Source: Silene conica (taxonomy: Eukaryota; Streptophyta; Magnoliopsida; Caryophyllales; Caryophyllaceae). Taken from it: DNA of 64,000 bases. Positions 38,974-50,128 of this stretch are shown here, piece after piece. A program made the translations under genes and the position numbers. The DNA is taken from the NCBI GenBank assembly GCA_029255685.2, contig CM055319.2, forward strand, positions 11,456,747-11,520,746, given 5' to 3'. The notes beneath the pieces were generated by a model. The model did no database searches. It saw nothing but the letters and a program-made list of their open reading frames with translations, and had not been told where the DNA came from. Each line of letters opens with the position of its first letter. Within the stretch, counting starts at the first letter, position 1.

Positions 38974-39563
38974 TTGTATTGGTGAAGTTTGATGAATACT
39001 AAATTGATAAAATTCGGCATATGTATCCAAGGACGAAGTTAGGGTAAGATAATGACCCGGTCCTCTTTTTTTTTCGCTTTTATACTCATTTATTAAAGAA
39101 CTCCTATCATTATTTCAGCATTTTTCGATATTAACTAAGATTTCTAAATTAGGTTATATATGAAACATAAAATTTTTTTATATATGCATTGATTCTATTT
39201 AATAAATCCATAGTTCATAGAGTGTTCATATTTATAAGATGAAGTAACTTGAAAATATAAATAAAAGATAATAAACTATTATAAACTACGGTGCGATTAA
39301 AAACGTAAAATACTACACTCCTATATTCAACAAATGGGAACATCATATAAAAACGGAGGAAGTAATATTCTCCACTAGATAAGAACCATTTCCCTTCCTA
39401 CTTTCTCATTACAAAAATCATCGTTGACTTTAAAATAAAATAGGCTAAGCGACATAGTCAAATAATGTATACTGTATAATATAACTAATCCCGTCTAAAT
39501 AACACCTGGCCAAATGAATGATATTTAACTGTTTACCACTCGGCCACTTCAACAATTATGTTA
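38974..39563. other. intergenic DNA, no gene recognised
   Basis: AT-rich. The phrases ccaaggacgaagttagggta (39030) and, in opposite sense near 39825, tagcttcgtctgtg hint at the ends of a further relic enclosing the Stowaway element; not strong enough to call. Confidence 0.35.
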
Positions 39564-39758
39564 CTCCCTCCGAGTTATAGTGATTGTTTCTTTTGCTTTA
39601 TACAAAAAAAAATAAGAATGATTCTAAACCACACAAAACACCTACCCCACACTTAATTGATTTTGGACCACAAAAAAATTACTAAAAAGGGAAAGAGAAT
39701 CAATCACTAAACTCACATCAAAAGGGAAATAGGAACAATCACAATAACTCGGAGGGAG
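39564..39758. mobile_element. Stowaway-like MITE 3
   Basis: TA|CTCCCTCCGAGTTATAGTGA at left, inverted right end CTCCCTCCGAGTTATTGTGA|TA. 195 bp with near-perfect TIRs and a TA duplication. Confidence 0.93.
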
Positions 39759-40621
39759 TATATATAATACCACTTTTTAATACTTGACCTTGCAAACCTA
39801 ACCCGCGCAGTGGCTCCCTCGGCCATGCCTTAGCTTCGTCTGTGTATGTATCTTATAAGGTTTTAATATGTTTGACTCAATATGCTGCTTATTTAGTAGA
39901 CTTTTAAATATGAATCTCTCTATAATTACACACTAATACATCAATTTATTAATTTAAACCCGCTAATTATCAAACATTTATACTAATATACTAGTTAAAT
40001 ATGTCAATCAAATTTGTCATTTGTAATTTGTTTAACCAATTTATTTCAGCTAATTATAAACTGCAGATTACCAAGCATGGTCATTTAATTTTCCGAAAAC
40101 AAAATGAAAATAGCACGAAATACTACCCTAAAAAATATATAATTTTTAGCTTCATCCTTACCTCTTCATAGCTATATAAGATATAAAAGTGTATTGTTTG
40201 CGACAAACACTATCTGTTATAAGGTGAAAGCGGATAGTGTTACTCTCATAATGCCTAATAAGACAAGTGGGGAAATGAAGCACCCAATAAATAGTGTCAC
40301 CTGTATATTATGGGAGGGTACAATGCGTTTTCAACTTATAACGTATAGTGTCAGTCTTTGGTGAAAATTTGGGTATAAAATGAAATTGCAAATAACATCA
40401 TAGCTACGCCTTTGGTTAATCACAAATTCTCATGACATTATTCGAAAAAATGCTGAAAACGATTAATTCCTGTTATTCCAATTCTACCCTTAGTTTTTGA
40501 TATTATAGGCTTGTACTTCTCCGGTTCTCCAACAGCAAGTTGACAACAACTCACTTGACCCAATCGATAGTGTGTAGTCAATTTATTTGTTTTCTGGAAT
40601 TTATTGTGACTGTCCGTGGGT
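39759..40621. other. intergenic DNA, no gene recognised
   Basis: No coding frame with a recognisable motif on either strand. Confidence 0.4.
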
Positions 40622-41000
40622 TTTAGACCATCCACAAGTAAGGTCGTAAAGGAAGTCGCAATTTTGTTGGATCACGGGTAATTACGTAATTGAAATTAAT
40701 TTTGGTGACCTTGAAATTTTTGAGGTCAATTTGTGACCCTGAATCAGTTGGTGACCTTTTTGGTAACCTTTGACGTGTCAAAGTGTTATCAACTTATTAA
40801 ATTATTTGGTGAGGTAGAGAATGTAGTTAATGATTGGAAAAGTTGAAAATGAAAAATAAGTTGAAAATGATTGGATTGATGCACCTAGATCGTGACCTTC
40901 TGATTGGGAGGGTGAAAATGGGTCAAAATAATTAAGACGAGATTAACAGTAAAAATGTTGGTGTCCGATTAGTGCGACCTTCTGCTTGGGAATGGTCTTA
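40622..41000. mobile_element. small TIR element (family uncertain)
   Basis: Left tttagaccatccacaagtaa followed by ggtcg, right inverted taagaccattcccaagcaga followed by aggtcgc. About 380 bp without coding potential. The target duplication is too short to decide the superfamily. Confidence 0.6.
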
Positions 41001-41210
41001 GAGAATGACAATAAATCCCAGATGCTAACTTCATATCTAACTGGTAGAATTTAGATTTTAATATTTTGGATTTAAAGAATATGGTTTCGATTTATATGTG
41101 TAAAAATAGATCTAGATATGAATATGGTTGAGATTTAAATTCTATCCTTAAATTCATTACTATTTTATTTTAAAATTAAATTAAATAAGTTAAAGAAATA
41201 GTGAATTGTA

Positions 41211-43164
41211 CTCCCTTTATTTTTCTGTTTTCTTCCAATTTTATTAAAACGGAATTACTTTTTTCACATACGGACTTTACTCTTTCACATACACTTTTTC
41301 ATTGATTTTCCTTCTCTTACCCTTTTCCTAAACCTAGATAAATTATTAGGGTTTGTTAATTAGTGAAATTACATATCTATTTGTTTATCAATTATTATCA
41401 ACGAAGGCGAGGTGGTTTGGACGATGATTATGGAGTGGTACTTGACAATGGTGTCTAACTGTTTTAATGTAATTCGTGTGGAATTAAATTATCATAGACA
41501 TAAAACAAAGAACCCTAAAATCTACTATTTGTAACCGTCATAGAAAACACGTGCATACACAGGTCAAATCCTATATTTCTATAGACCAATTGCATTGATG
41601 GAAAGAGCTTACATCCAATACTACTTCATTAATGAAAAATCTTCATTACCCAGTTATTGTTTAAGAATCAATTGGTGGAAAAACTTCATAATTCAATTGA
41701 CAGTAGTTGTAAAAGGTATTGAAGTAAACGGTAACTCTTGTGTGAGACCGTCTCACGCGTACAATGGGTTCATTTATTTGTATTAAATGAGAAATTTATT
41801 ATAAAAACAGATGTTCTCATGATGTGAGACCGTCTTATTGTAGAACTAGTTTTACGCCCGTGCAATAAATCCACGGGTTTATTTTATTAAATTGAAAAAA
41901 TTAATAAGAGTGTGAATATATTTTATAAACATATGATTTTAGTATCGCAGTTATATCAATGTAAAAAGTAAGAAAAATTTATACACTTAACTTAGACATA
42001 AGTAAAAACAACGCATTTGCTTGACATTATAAAAGTATACAAATTCTTATTTAGAACAACAATATCGGTTTAAGTTTACGACGGTTCAAATATACATATG
42101 TAGGATGAATAAATAAGACAACACAAAAGCACTATGTATAGCGAAAATAAAGATACTGACCCATTTTAAACTTAAGACGGATAGTAACCGATAAAAAGAT
42201 ATAAATTTGAAAATTATACTTACGGTTTAAATCATAAGTTCCTAACCATCGTACTGAACCCAAATTATTATTAGGTCGGCCCTCTAACTACCAAAAAACT
42301 CCGACCATATAATATAATATAAACCATGCTTTTTTATATAATTTTATGTATATTTAAGACGGAGATACATATTTTCGTTGATTTAGAACTCACAACTATT
42401 TTAATTTGTTAATTTACAGTATTGAAATGTTTCAACTCTCAACTATTATATTTGGTATTTAATTTTTGTTTGTGTTTTATACTTATTACCACTAATTTAA
42501 TTTTTCATTGCTCCATGCTACATTAATATTGAAAAGTTTTAATATTGGAATACTCCATTTGTAAAGTTTCGGTGTTGTAATCATATTATTAATTTATTAT
42601 ATCTAATTTATGCCTTTAATTTATGTAAAATTAGTTAACTTATTATCAATGATCATCAAAGATCTGATTTTTCCGGTTGAAATTGAGTTAGTACTCTATG
42701 AGACTTTATATTTCATTGTGTGATTATAGATTGTAACTTCTTTAATTAACAAAAGTAAGGAAGAAATTAAATCGATGAAAGCTTGAGAAACGCGGAAAGA
42801 GATTAAATCGACGAAAACTTGAGAAAAGTTAATTAATCAAGTATAAAGAATATGGTGGACCCTACTCTAATTATAAAAAAACTTCCTACTTTTAATTAAC
42901 CAATAAGAATCCTTTAAATTTTATCCCTTTTATAGTAAAGGGATTTGTGTGAAGTAAAAGGTATTAAACGGAGCGATGTTGGTGGTGAAGAGAGATAAGG
43001 GAAGGGAGAAAACAATTAATTGGGTGAAAGAGTAAAAAAATTAATAAGGGTAAAATTGTAAAAAGCGTATGCGAAAGAGTAAAATTTGTATGTGAAAAAA
43101 CACGTTCTTATTAAAATACTTCTCACATATATTAGAGATACGATAAGAAAACTAAAAAATGGAG
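41211..43164. mobile_element. Stowaway-like element split by a nested Helitron
   Basis: TA|CTCCCTTTATTTTTCTGTTT at left; inverted right end CTCCATTTTTTAGTTTTCTT|TA. Subterminal text ctttcacatacactttttc is also present inverted at the right (aaaagcgtatgcgaaagagt). Removing the 1098-bp Helitron leaves about 856 bp. No transposase. Confidence 0.7.
41846..42943 (-). mobile_element. short non-autonomous Helitron B, 1098 bp
   Basis: Minus strand: host A, TCCCTTTACTATAAAAGGGA at the 5' end; 3' hairpin cccgtgg..ccacggg-type arms (41854-41878), CTAG (41846-41849) and host T. Inserted between A and T inside the Stowaway-like element. A decayed relative is at 14983-15390. Confidence 0.85.
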
Positions 43165-43599
43165 TATCATTTTTTAAAAGTTTTTTCAAAACTTAAGTTA
43201 TGATTTCTTCCATTGACATTGTTTTATTGCAAAAAAAAATCCTTTGTTTGCTAGCGTATTTTACGTAAGTTTATTTCGATATATATTTACAATAAAAGCA
43301 TGTGAATATAGACAGGATCTAGATCAACTATGAGATATAAAGATCTAGATTGGCCTAAATTCTGTCCAAATTCTACCAGTTTCCATGGATGACAATGGAT
43401 TCAGAACCCTATCCAAATTCACCGGATCATACCTTAATGTAACGATAGGTGTTGATACTTACTTACCTTTACATATTTAAAACTAAGCAATAGTACAACA
43501 ATGGTATACATTAATCACAAATTCTTGTTTCAGACCGTCACTTTTGGTTTGAAATAATAAGACGGGATTTTGTAACCATTTTACAGTCCCCCCTGCTGA
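43165..43599. other. intergenic DNA, no gene recognised
   Basis: Text with ccaaattctaccagtt (43370) recurs inverted near 41045 on the other side of the Stowaway-like element. Nothing coding up to the exon remnant at 43600. Confidence 0.4.
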
Positions 43600-43825
43600 C
43601 CTCCTCCCTCTTCCGCGCCCAGCCTGTTGGGAGGGAGCACCGATGTCATCCAGCCCAAGGGAAAAGGACGGGGCCTGCACCATTTCAACTTCAATCAACT
43701 CATCCAACTTCTTACCCACTGCATTTCATGCTGCGACGAAGCCTGGGCTCCCCAAAGAATGGGTAAACGAGCCTGGGGATTGGGAACCATCCCCTTGGCT
43801 ACTGGAGTAAGACCCAGAATTCGAT
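43600..43825 (-). pseudogene. 3' exon piece of a transposon-type (plant mobile domain / Ulp1-associated) gene
   Basis: On the minus strand this continues the frame broken by the LARD insertion: ...GGLPLPSNSGSYSSSQGDG, SPGSFTHSLGSPGFVAA, then (after a stop or splice) VGKKLDELIEVEMVQAPSF, GLDDIGAPSQQ and a basic GRGRGRRS run. VEMVQAPSFSLGLDD resembles the linker seen before the Ulp1 protease domain in plant transposon proteins; the protease itself is not present in the window. It joins 53063 once the 9.2-kb element and one copy of GGCAA are removed. Confidence 0.55.
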
Positions 43826-44778
43826 GGCAATGTAACATCCCGCGTTTTCGTAAATTATATTTTAAAGATTTTAATTTATTTTACGGAATAAAATAATATT
43901 TTAATAATAAATCGTAATGTTACTTTTAAACTTCCGTTAAGATCCGTCTTAAGAACCTTAAGTCCTTAAGACGAAATGACTTGGCTAAATCAAACCCGAC
44001 TAAAAATCCGTTCACAATCAAGTGACCCGACTCATTTAAGAAAGGACGCAACATAAACCCTAAGCCCTTGGCTTATGTCGACATATTCACATTTCACAAA
44101 ACTCAAACACTGTTACATCCATTTTCCTATTCTCCTCCATTTTCTCAAGCTTCAAACCCAAATTCCGAGCTCATCCGATTTCCGAATCAAGATAAGTCAT
44201 ACATTTTCGGAATCCTTGCGAAATTTCCAAGACATCTATCTCTTTCAATTTCGATTTCGTTCAACTTGAAAAAGAGGCTGTTTTGGATAATTTCCGTTTT
44301 AAGCCTCTAAAAACCGTTTTCTTTGTTGTAGGAGCGGATTTAGAAGATCTTGAGGTCGATAACTTTGTTGAAGAGGAGCTAGGAGCATAAAACGCTTTCG
44401 AGGTGACGATAATGAGAAACTCGGCCTTTATGTGTATATTAGCATGTTTGTTGTGATTCTTGTGTTGATTTCTGTTTTTGTTGATATACATTGATTAAAG
44501 GACTTAGTAATATGTTTAGGATGTTTGCTATGTGAAGATTTCATGCTTTAAAGTGTTGTTATAAGTTCTTAAGCATATTTTCAGTTTTTCGCACTTTGCG
44601 ACGGATACTCATTAAATTCATTTGAGGATTGTTATGGGACTTACTTGCTGATAGATTAGTAGTATTTGGCGTTTGATATTGTTGTGTAAACATCACATGA
44701 ATCGTTGTGTTAGTTTTGGTGTCGAATGGGTGAATTTTGAAGAAGGCTGAAATCACGATTTTGCGTTACAGGCTCTCT

Positions 44779-45160
44779 GAGCCGGTCGACCGACCGGCCG
44801 CCGGTCGACCGGCTGGGAGTGCATTTGGGTGTTTTTCGTACTTTGAGAATTTGGCCTTGGACTGCCAGCCGGCCGACCGGCTGCCTGCCGACCGGCTGGT
44901 AGTCCCTTTGTGTCGTGTATGTTTTTGCGAAAACTATAGGTAGATGGGAGCCCAGCCGGCAGACCGGCCGCCTGCCAGCCGGCTGGGAGTGCAATTGGGA
45001 ATGGGTTGCGTTTTTAGTAAAGGCTAGGGAATGGGGTTCCCAGCCGGCCGACCGGCTGCCTGCCGACCGGCTGGGAGTCCTTGTGTGTTTTGTTTCGAAA
45101 AGAAAGATGAGCTGAGTGGGTCACCAGCCGGCCGACCGGCTGCCTGCCGACCGGCTGGGG
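44779..45160 (+). repeat. five GC-rich palindromic modules in the 5' LTR
   Basis: Modules at about 44779, 44865, 44952, 45040 and 45124, spaced 84-88 bp, share CAGCCGGCCGACCGGCTG then CCTGCCGACCGGCTGG (the first is a variant). Flanking arms pair and differ: ggactgcc/ggtagtcc in module 2, gggtcacc/ggggaccc in module 5, with G-U pairs in module 4. A strong GC island in otherwise AT-rich DNA. The 3' LTR copy is at 51080-51461. Confidence 0.85.
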
Positions 45161-45287
45161 ACCCCTAAAGCTATTTTTGATTTGTAATTTAATCGTAACT
45201 TTCAAACGGTTAATCGGTTTTGGTTGAAACTCGTTTTGTATACCCGTGATATGTATTTGAGGTCCCCGGAGGATGGGCAACATTTTA

Positions 45288-45378
45288 TTGAGTTCGGGAA
45301 TGGAGTAAGGATAGAGACCCCCCGGTCGGGTAACCGAAAGGGAAACCGGCCCTCCCTCATCTTAGTTCCCGGGGTCAA
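45288..45378 (+). ncRNA. GTAA-loop structured module, copy 1 (putative)
   Basis: Inner stem TCGG-GTAA-CCGA, then agggaaaccggccctcc, enclosed by CGGGAA/TTCCCG. Copy 2 at 46162-46250 has ACTGG-GTAA-CCAGT and TTCATAAA/TTTATGAA at the same places. The stems change but stay paired while GTAA (a GNRA-type loop) is fixed. A structured RNA is inferred; function unknown. Confidence 0.45.
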
Positions 45379-45450
45379 TTAAGTGTTGATTAGAAGTTGA
45401 AAGGTAGAACTATAGAGTAGTTCATAGACTTGGATGATATTGTATTGATG

Positions 45451-46040
45451 CGTATTAAGTTATGCCTTAAGCTGGCCTCTGAACTTAATACGTAGGTTGT
45501 TTGTCGTGTATGGGAACATGCGTTGAGTTTTCGCCTCTGAGTTCCATACATGTCTGTTTGTCGTGTCTGGGACATGCGTTGAGTTTTCGCCTCTGAGTCC
45601 AGACATGTATGTGTGATCGCGTCAGGACATGCCTTAAGCTGGCCTCTGAGTCTGACGAGTAGAGCAACTGCACGACGGGGCAGTCAGGTTGTCATACCTT
45701 ACCCGGAGTGCAGGTGTTTGGTGCTAGAACATGCGTTGAGTTTTCGCCTCTGAGTTTAGTACCTTGTGATGTGGTAGGGGAACATGCGTTGAGTTTTCGC
45801 CTCTGAGTTCCTTACTTATGATAGTGAATTGAATGCTAGTCCATGCGTTGAGTTTTCGCCTCTGAGTCTAGTGTTCTGTGATAGCCGGTCCATGCGTTGA
45901 GTTTTCGCCTCTGAGTCCTTGCTTGATATTGTGAACTTGGTATCTAGGTTATGCGTTAAGATGTCGCCTCTGAACCTTTATACTTGCTGAATGTTTGGTA
46001 ATTAGGTTATGTCTTAAGTTGACCGCTGAACCTCTTTACT
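45451..46040 (+). ncRNA. ten-unit hairpin array with covarying stems (putative structured RNA)
   Basis: Ten units, roughly 45-80 bp apart. The common core is AT, inner stem, short loop, inner-stem partner, CTCTGA. Outer arms differ but pair: cgtattaagt/acttaatacg, tgtatgg-aac/gttccataca, tgtctgg-ac/gtccagaca, cgtcag-ac/gtctgacg, and weaker pairs in the later units. Units 2-6 share one bulged G in the 5' arm. The inner stem also changes in pairs: GCG/CGC in most, GCC/GGC in units 1 and 4, GTC/GAC in unit 10. Same array in the 3' LTR at 51753-52342. RNA role is inference. Confidence 0.5.
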
Positions 46041-46161
46041 TGATGTTATATCTGCTTGCCTTAGAGTTTGGTACAGTGTCAGATATGCATGTTGAAGTTT
46101 GTGAATATATCGCTTGAGTTGTAATCTGTTCATCCAAGGCATTGGATGACTCTTTTATCGG

Positions 46162-46250
46162 TTTCATAAATAGTTGGATTGAAAGACCCCCCCGACTGGG
46201 TAACCAGTAGGGAAACCGGCTCTCCTTCCTAACGGTTTATGAAGTTGGTT
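46162..46250 (+). ncRNA. GTAA-loop structured module, copy 2 (putative)
   Basis: ACTGG-GTAA-CCAGT inner hairpin, agggaaaccggctctcc, outer TTCATAAA/TTTATGAA. Lies on the other side of the ten-unit array from copy 1, so the two modules bracket it. Confidence 0.45.
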
Positions 46251-46757
46251 GAGAGCCGTGCACTAGAGTTTGCATGATAGTATGAGGACAGTTGATGAGT
46301 TGTTTATGCTTCACATGTTATATATGTTGGAGTATTCTGTATTGCTTTATGTGTTACGTGTTGTCACAAAAGGTGGCTAGGAGAACTCTAGTCACTCCCC
46401 ACTGATTGTTGCGTACATGTTTACATGTATGTAGGTACATTACAGGTGGTTGGCAGAGGGGTTGCATGGAGCTAGCGAGCGATGATCCTTCATCGATTGA
46501 CTTACACTTTTACGTTAGCTAGACTTAGAATTACATTTCAGTTTTTGAGTGCCTGCAGGGATGTGCCATCCCAGGCTGTGTATATATTTCATTTCAGTAC
46601 TTAGAACTGTTACTTATCTATTTTGGTTTCAGTTTCCGTTTACGTTTCAGTCTAAGACTTCTCGCATGTTGTTTTATCTTCTAAAAAGGTTTAATTCCGC
46701 TGCATTTTTAGTACTTTGTGTGTTTTATATTTCCGCTTTCGCGAGGGGTTTTACAGT

Positions 46758-46769
46758 TGGTATCAGAGC
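46758..46769 (+). other. primer binding site, initiator tRNA-Met
   Basis: TGGTATCAGAGC, complementary to the 3' end of initiator tRNA-Met, begins 2 bp after the 5' LTR. This is where reverse transcription of the element starts. Confidence 0.9.
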
Positions 46770-49700
46770 ATTATTGCTCCCGACGCACTCATGTGACCCC
46801 CAACCTTAACTTGACCATATAATTGAATAATGAATGAGAGATGGGGTAGATTTAAGGACTTATATTGTAGTCTGTTTTGTGATTGCTTTTATTAGGCTCT
46901 AACGTGTTTGTTGATTGTCATTGATTTCACTTTTATATCTTTCAATCGACGAACCGTGGGCTTATCCATTTGGCGGTGGAGATTGGAGTTTCTACCGAGG
47001 ATAGAAGATTCGTGCTACTGTTGGGGAATGCTTCTGAGCCTTGAAGATGCTCCTCTTTCTTTGTGCATCACCTTCTTTGATAACTCTGGATGCACATCCT
47101 TCTTTTAGAATATTTGTCTATGTTGCTTGAACAGATCTTCATATCTTTTCAGCTTAACCTTGTTGCTTGCTTTCTTAAGGTGCCCTCTAGGTAATCTTCC
47201 CTTGTATTGGATTTGGAGGAACTAGTCTTAGGATAACTGTAAGCTGTGTTTTGAGAAATATTGTTATTTGAGGAATAACTTAAGAGGTATCGAGAGACAT
47301 GTTTTGGTGATCTAAGGGTCTAGTTGTCTATCCAATTGGGAGAGTGAAAGTGAGTGATATGATACTTGCTTGAAGGTTGAGTTGTATACTTAGTATTCGG
47401 TGCAACCTAACCTTGAGAACCATGCTTAGATCGTGAAAGTTTGTGGATTGTAGAGTACTGTTGAAGGAGTTAGATAAGATACTTGGGGATATAGACCGAC
47501 CTAGAAGAATAGGCTTAAGATGCTAATGAAAAAGAATAGATGAGTAAAGTAGTGAGTTAGTATCACTTGATTTAGGTGAGTGATTAAGTTGAGAAAGGTC
47601 CGTTGTTTAGGAATGTGAATCATTGGCTATAATGGTTGAATACTTGAAGAGTTTTGTCTTAAGCTTAGGAGAAGTGAATCACTACTTGACCCTCGGTTGT
47701 TTAATGGATTTTAGCGTTTACCTAATGGAGGACTTAAGAGAAATTTAAGGATGCACCACGGTATGTGGATGGAATAGAGAAGTTCATTTGGAGATGAAAG
47801 TTCAGAAACTTGATGGTTAAAAATTGTTAACTTGTGGACAGTGAAGTAAGTAAAGTGGATATAGCATTTAGGGGTGATGACCTGAAAGTGTTATTGAATT
47901 GTCATTTGAGGGACTAGCAGAGATGAGACATCTCAAACTTTTGGGAATAGGTAGTTGTAATGATGATATCGTTTAAAGTTTGGAAGATATGGATATATGA
48001 ATCATTAGAGGAATTGTTCGTGAGAACCGATAATTGAATGACTTGATGTGGAAAGTAAGAAGTGAGAACCCCGTGAGAATGGTGAGAGACCTGCACCTTG
48101 GGAGATGTCCTTAATCGTTTATTTCATTTCGCTTCTCGCCTTTCCCCTCCTTTGCTTCTCCTTCTGACCATGGCTTTCGTTACCTGGTCATCTCGTTGCT
48201 CCTCGAGTCGTTTCTTAGGACTCTCTCGAGATCTGTATCATGTTTGCCCTTAAAGTTCGTATCTCATTTGATCTCATCTTCTGTGAGCCTTGTTCCTTTT
48301 CATTTAGATTAGTGGAAAGATCGACCTATTCTCGGGGTAGAGATACATGCCTTGAGGAATGCTTGGTTCTGCGTTGTCAGGATTTGGTTGAGAGAGTTGG
48401 TGAGAATAGTGTTCGAGCGATGTTGGATAGTGTACCGTCTTGAGAGTTCCATGTAGGATGGGTCGGTGTGTAAGTGGTATTTGTAGATTTTGAAGTACCA
48501 TTTGAGGATTTGAATAGAATGCTCGGAGTTCTAGATGAATTTAGAGGAATGTACCTTGGATGAAGATGATGTGGTTAATTGGTTGAATGAGGTAAGTTAG
48601 TGCTACTTAATCCTTAGGAATTTTTGTAATGCAGAAAGGACCACATACTTGAGGAACGAGAGTTATTGGTAACGGTGTGAGAATGTTGAGACATTTACGA
48701 TTTGACTTATGGAGTTGACTGAGTGTTTGACCGTAGGTTACTTATTGAACCTCAGCGTTTACCTATTGAGATACTTAAGGAAATTGTAAGATGCCCCACT
48801 GTTAGGCGGATTGTTTTTAATAGCTGTGGAATAATGGAAGTTTGTTGGCTTAATAATACTTCGATGGTGATTGATGGGTAACCATTGATGTCTGAGGTAA
48901 TCATGGAGTAGAAATTTGTAACTTATAAGTGTTCATAAATATCAATTGAGGAGTCTCGGAATGTGAGTGCCTAAATCTTATGGAAACTATAAGAGTGAAA
49001 GTTGTTACTTCTGTGGAACTTTCTTTGGGATGTATATTGTTGGTAAGTGGTTGGAAATTAGAGATTCAGAAGTTGTTGCCCTGGTAAAGTCTCGATTTGA
49101 ATGTTCACTGCGATAAAAAAATTGGGAATTTAGGATTTCGAAGCACCTTGTGGAATAAGTTGTTGGGATCAAACTGTTAAGGATTTAAGGTTATAGGATA
49201 ATGAGTACCGTATCTGGGGTTTTGAAGTTCGTTGTTATGGTGGTAGAATTCCAGTTCAGAGTTTTGGAAGACTTCTCGTTGAGGAATACCTTGTCCCGTG
49301 GAGGAAATAATGGTAAGAGGGATCGTGAAACCATTGAGAGACTAGAGATCACTTGAATCGTCCTTCTTGGGGTATATTGGGAATCGTTGTAACAGTGCTT
49401 TGATTATGGATCGAGTGATTAGTGACCCCATGTTTAGCAAGAGTTACTGTTTTCCTTGACCTCTAATCTGGTTGATTCATTCCTTCGATCCTTCCTTGTA
49501 CGCTCTGTCAGATGTGAAACTAGGAACTCTTAATCCTTCGTGTCGAAGGTAATCTCTATGACTGTTTCTGCGCTCCCAGCGACTGTTCTTGAAATTCGTT
49601 TCCCTATTGTTGATTCTAAATTTGCTGTTTTTGGAAAATCTTACTGCTTTTGGAGTTGGAAACTACTTCCTCTTCCGTTGGAGGTAAACTTTTGTCTTTG

Positions 49701-50100
49701 TACAATTTTACTCTTTCAAGAATTTGAGAATAAAAGTTAATTTTTAAGGAAACCTGGTTTGAAAGAGCCGAATGTTTTACAACTTTGAGGGATTTCAGCG
49801 TTGATTGCCACTGAAACTTGTTATTGGAGACGTCTGATAACCTGTGCTGTGCTTATCAACACCGAATCAATCTAAATTTTGAATTTTGACTGATTTAAAT
49901 TTGGGACTTGTCTCAGATTTGGAATGTTGGACTCTTGAATACGTAACGAGAATCCCAATGTCCATTGACAGAGACTGGTGCCTTAAAATATTTTTCTTCT
50001 GGAAAATTTTTTGAAAGATAAGTTTTGGGTTACCATAACCCAGTAGTACGTTTTGGTAGTTAAGTTGTTTTCGTACTTATTTCTGTCTTCAAGTTTCGAG
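46770..50100 (+). other. LARD internal region, no gag-pol
   Basis: 3.3 kb with stops in all frames; no protease, reverse transcriptase, RNase H or integrase motif on either strand. A loose internal duplication links about 47680-47780 with 48725-48810 (both contain agcgtttacctaatgga or agcgtttacctattgag, then cttaag). Short frames (67 aa or less) show no family features. Confidence 0.8.
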
Positions 50101-50128
50101 GACGAAACTTTTTGAAAGATGGGGTGAT
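50101..50128 (+). other. polypurine tract and 3' end of LARD interior
   Basis: gacgaaactttttgaaagat then ggggtgat directly before the 3' LTR: the plus-strand primer site. Wording is typical of plant Ty3/gypsy elements. Confidence 0.75.

Larger units (their letters stand above)
43831..46755 (+). repeat. 5' LTR of the LARD
   Basis: TGTAACATCCCGCG...GGGGTTTTACA, 2925 bp. Contains the GC-rich array (44779-45160), the two GTAA-loop modules (45288-45378, 46162-46250) and the ten-unit hairpin array (45451-46040). Open frames across it come from the repeats and are not genes. Confidence 0.95.

Noticed and set aside
44737-45283. Frames rich in ADRLPADRL or AGRPAACRPAG on both strands
   Set aside because: They follow from the GC-rich palindromic modules; the same peptides appear on both strands and in both LTRs.
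45451-46040. CRISPR-like look (constant core, variable flanks)
   Set aside because: The variable parts pair with each other across the constant core, the array lies in a plant LTR and is copied in the other LTR; there are no cas genes.
45451-46040. Hammerhead ribozymes (as in plant retrozymes)
   Set aside because: The core lacks CTGATGA and the matching GAAAC segment.
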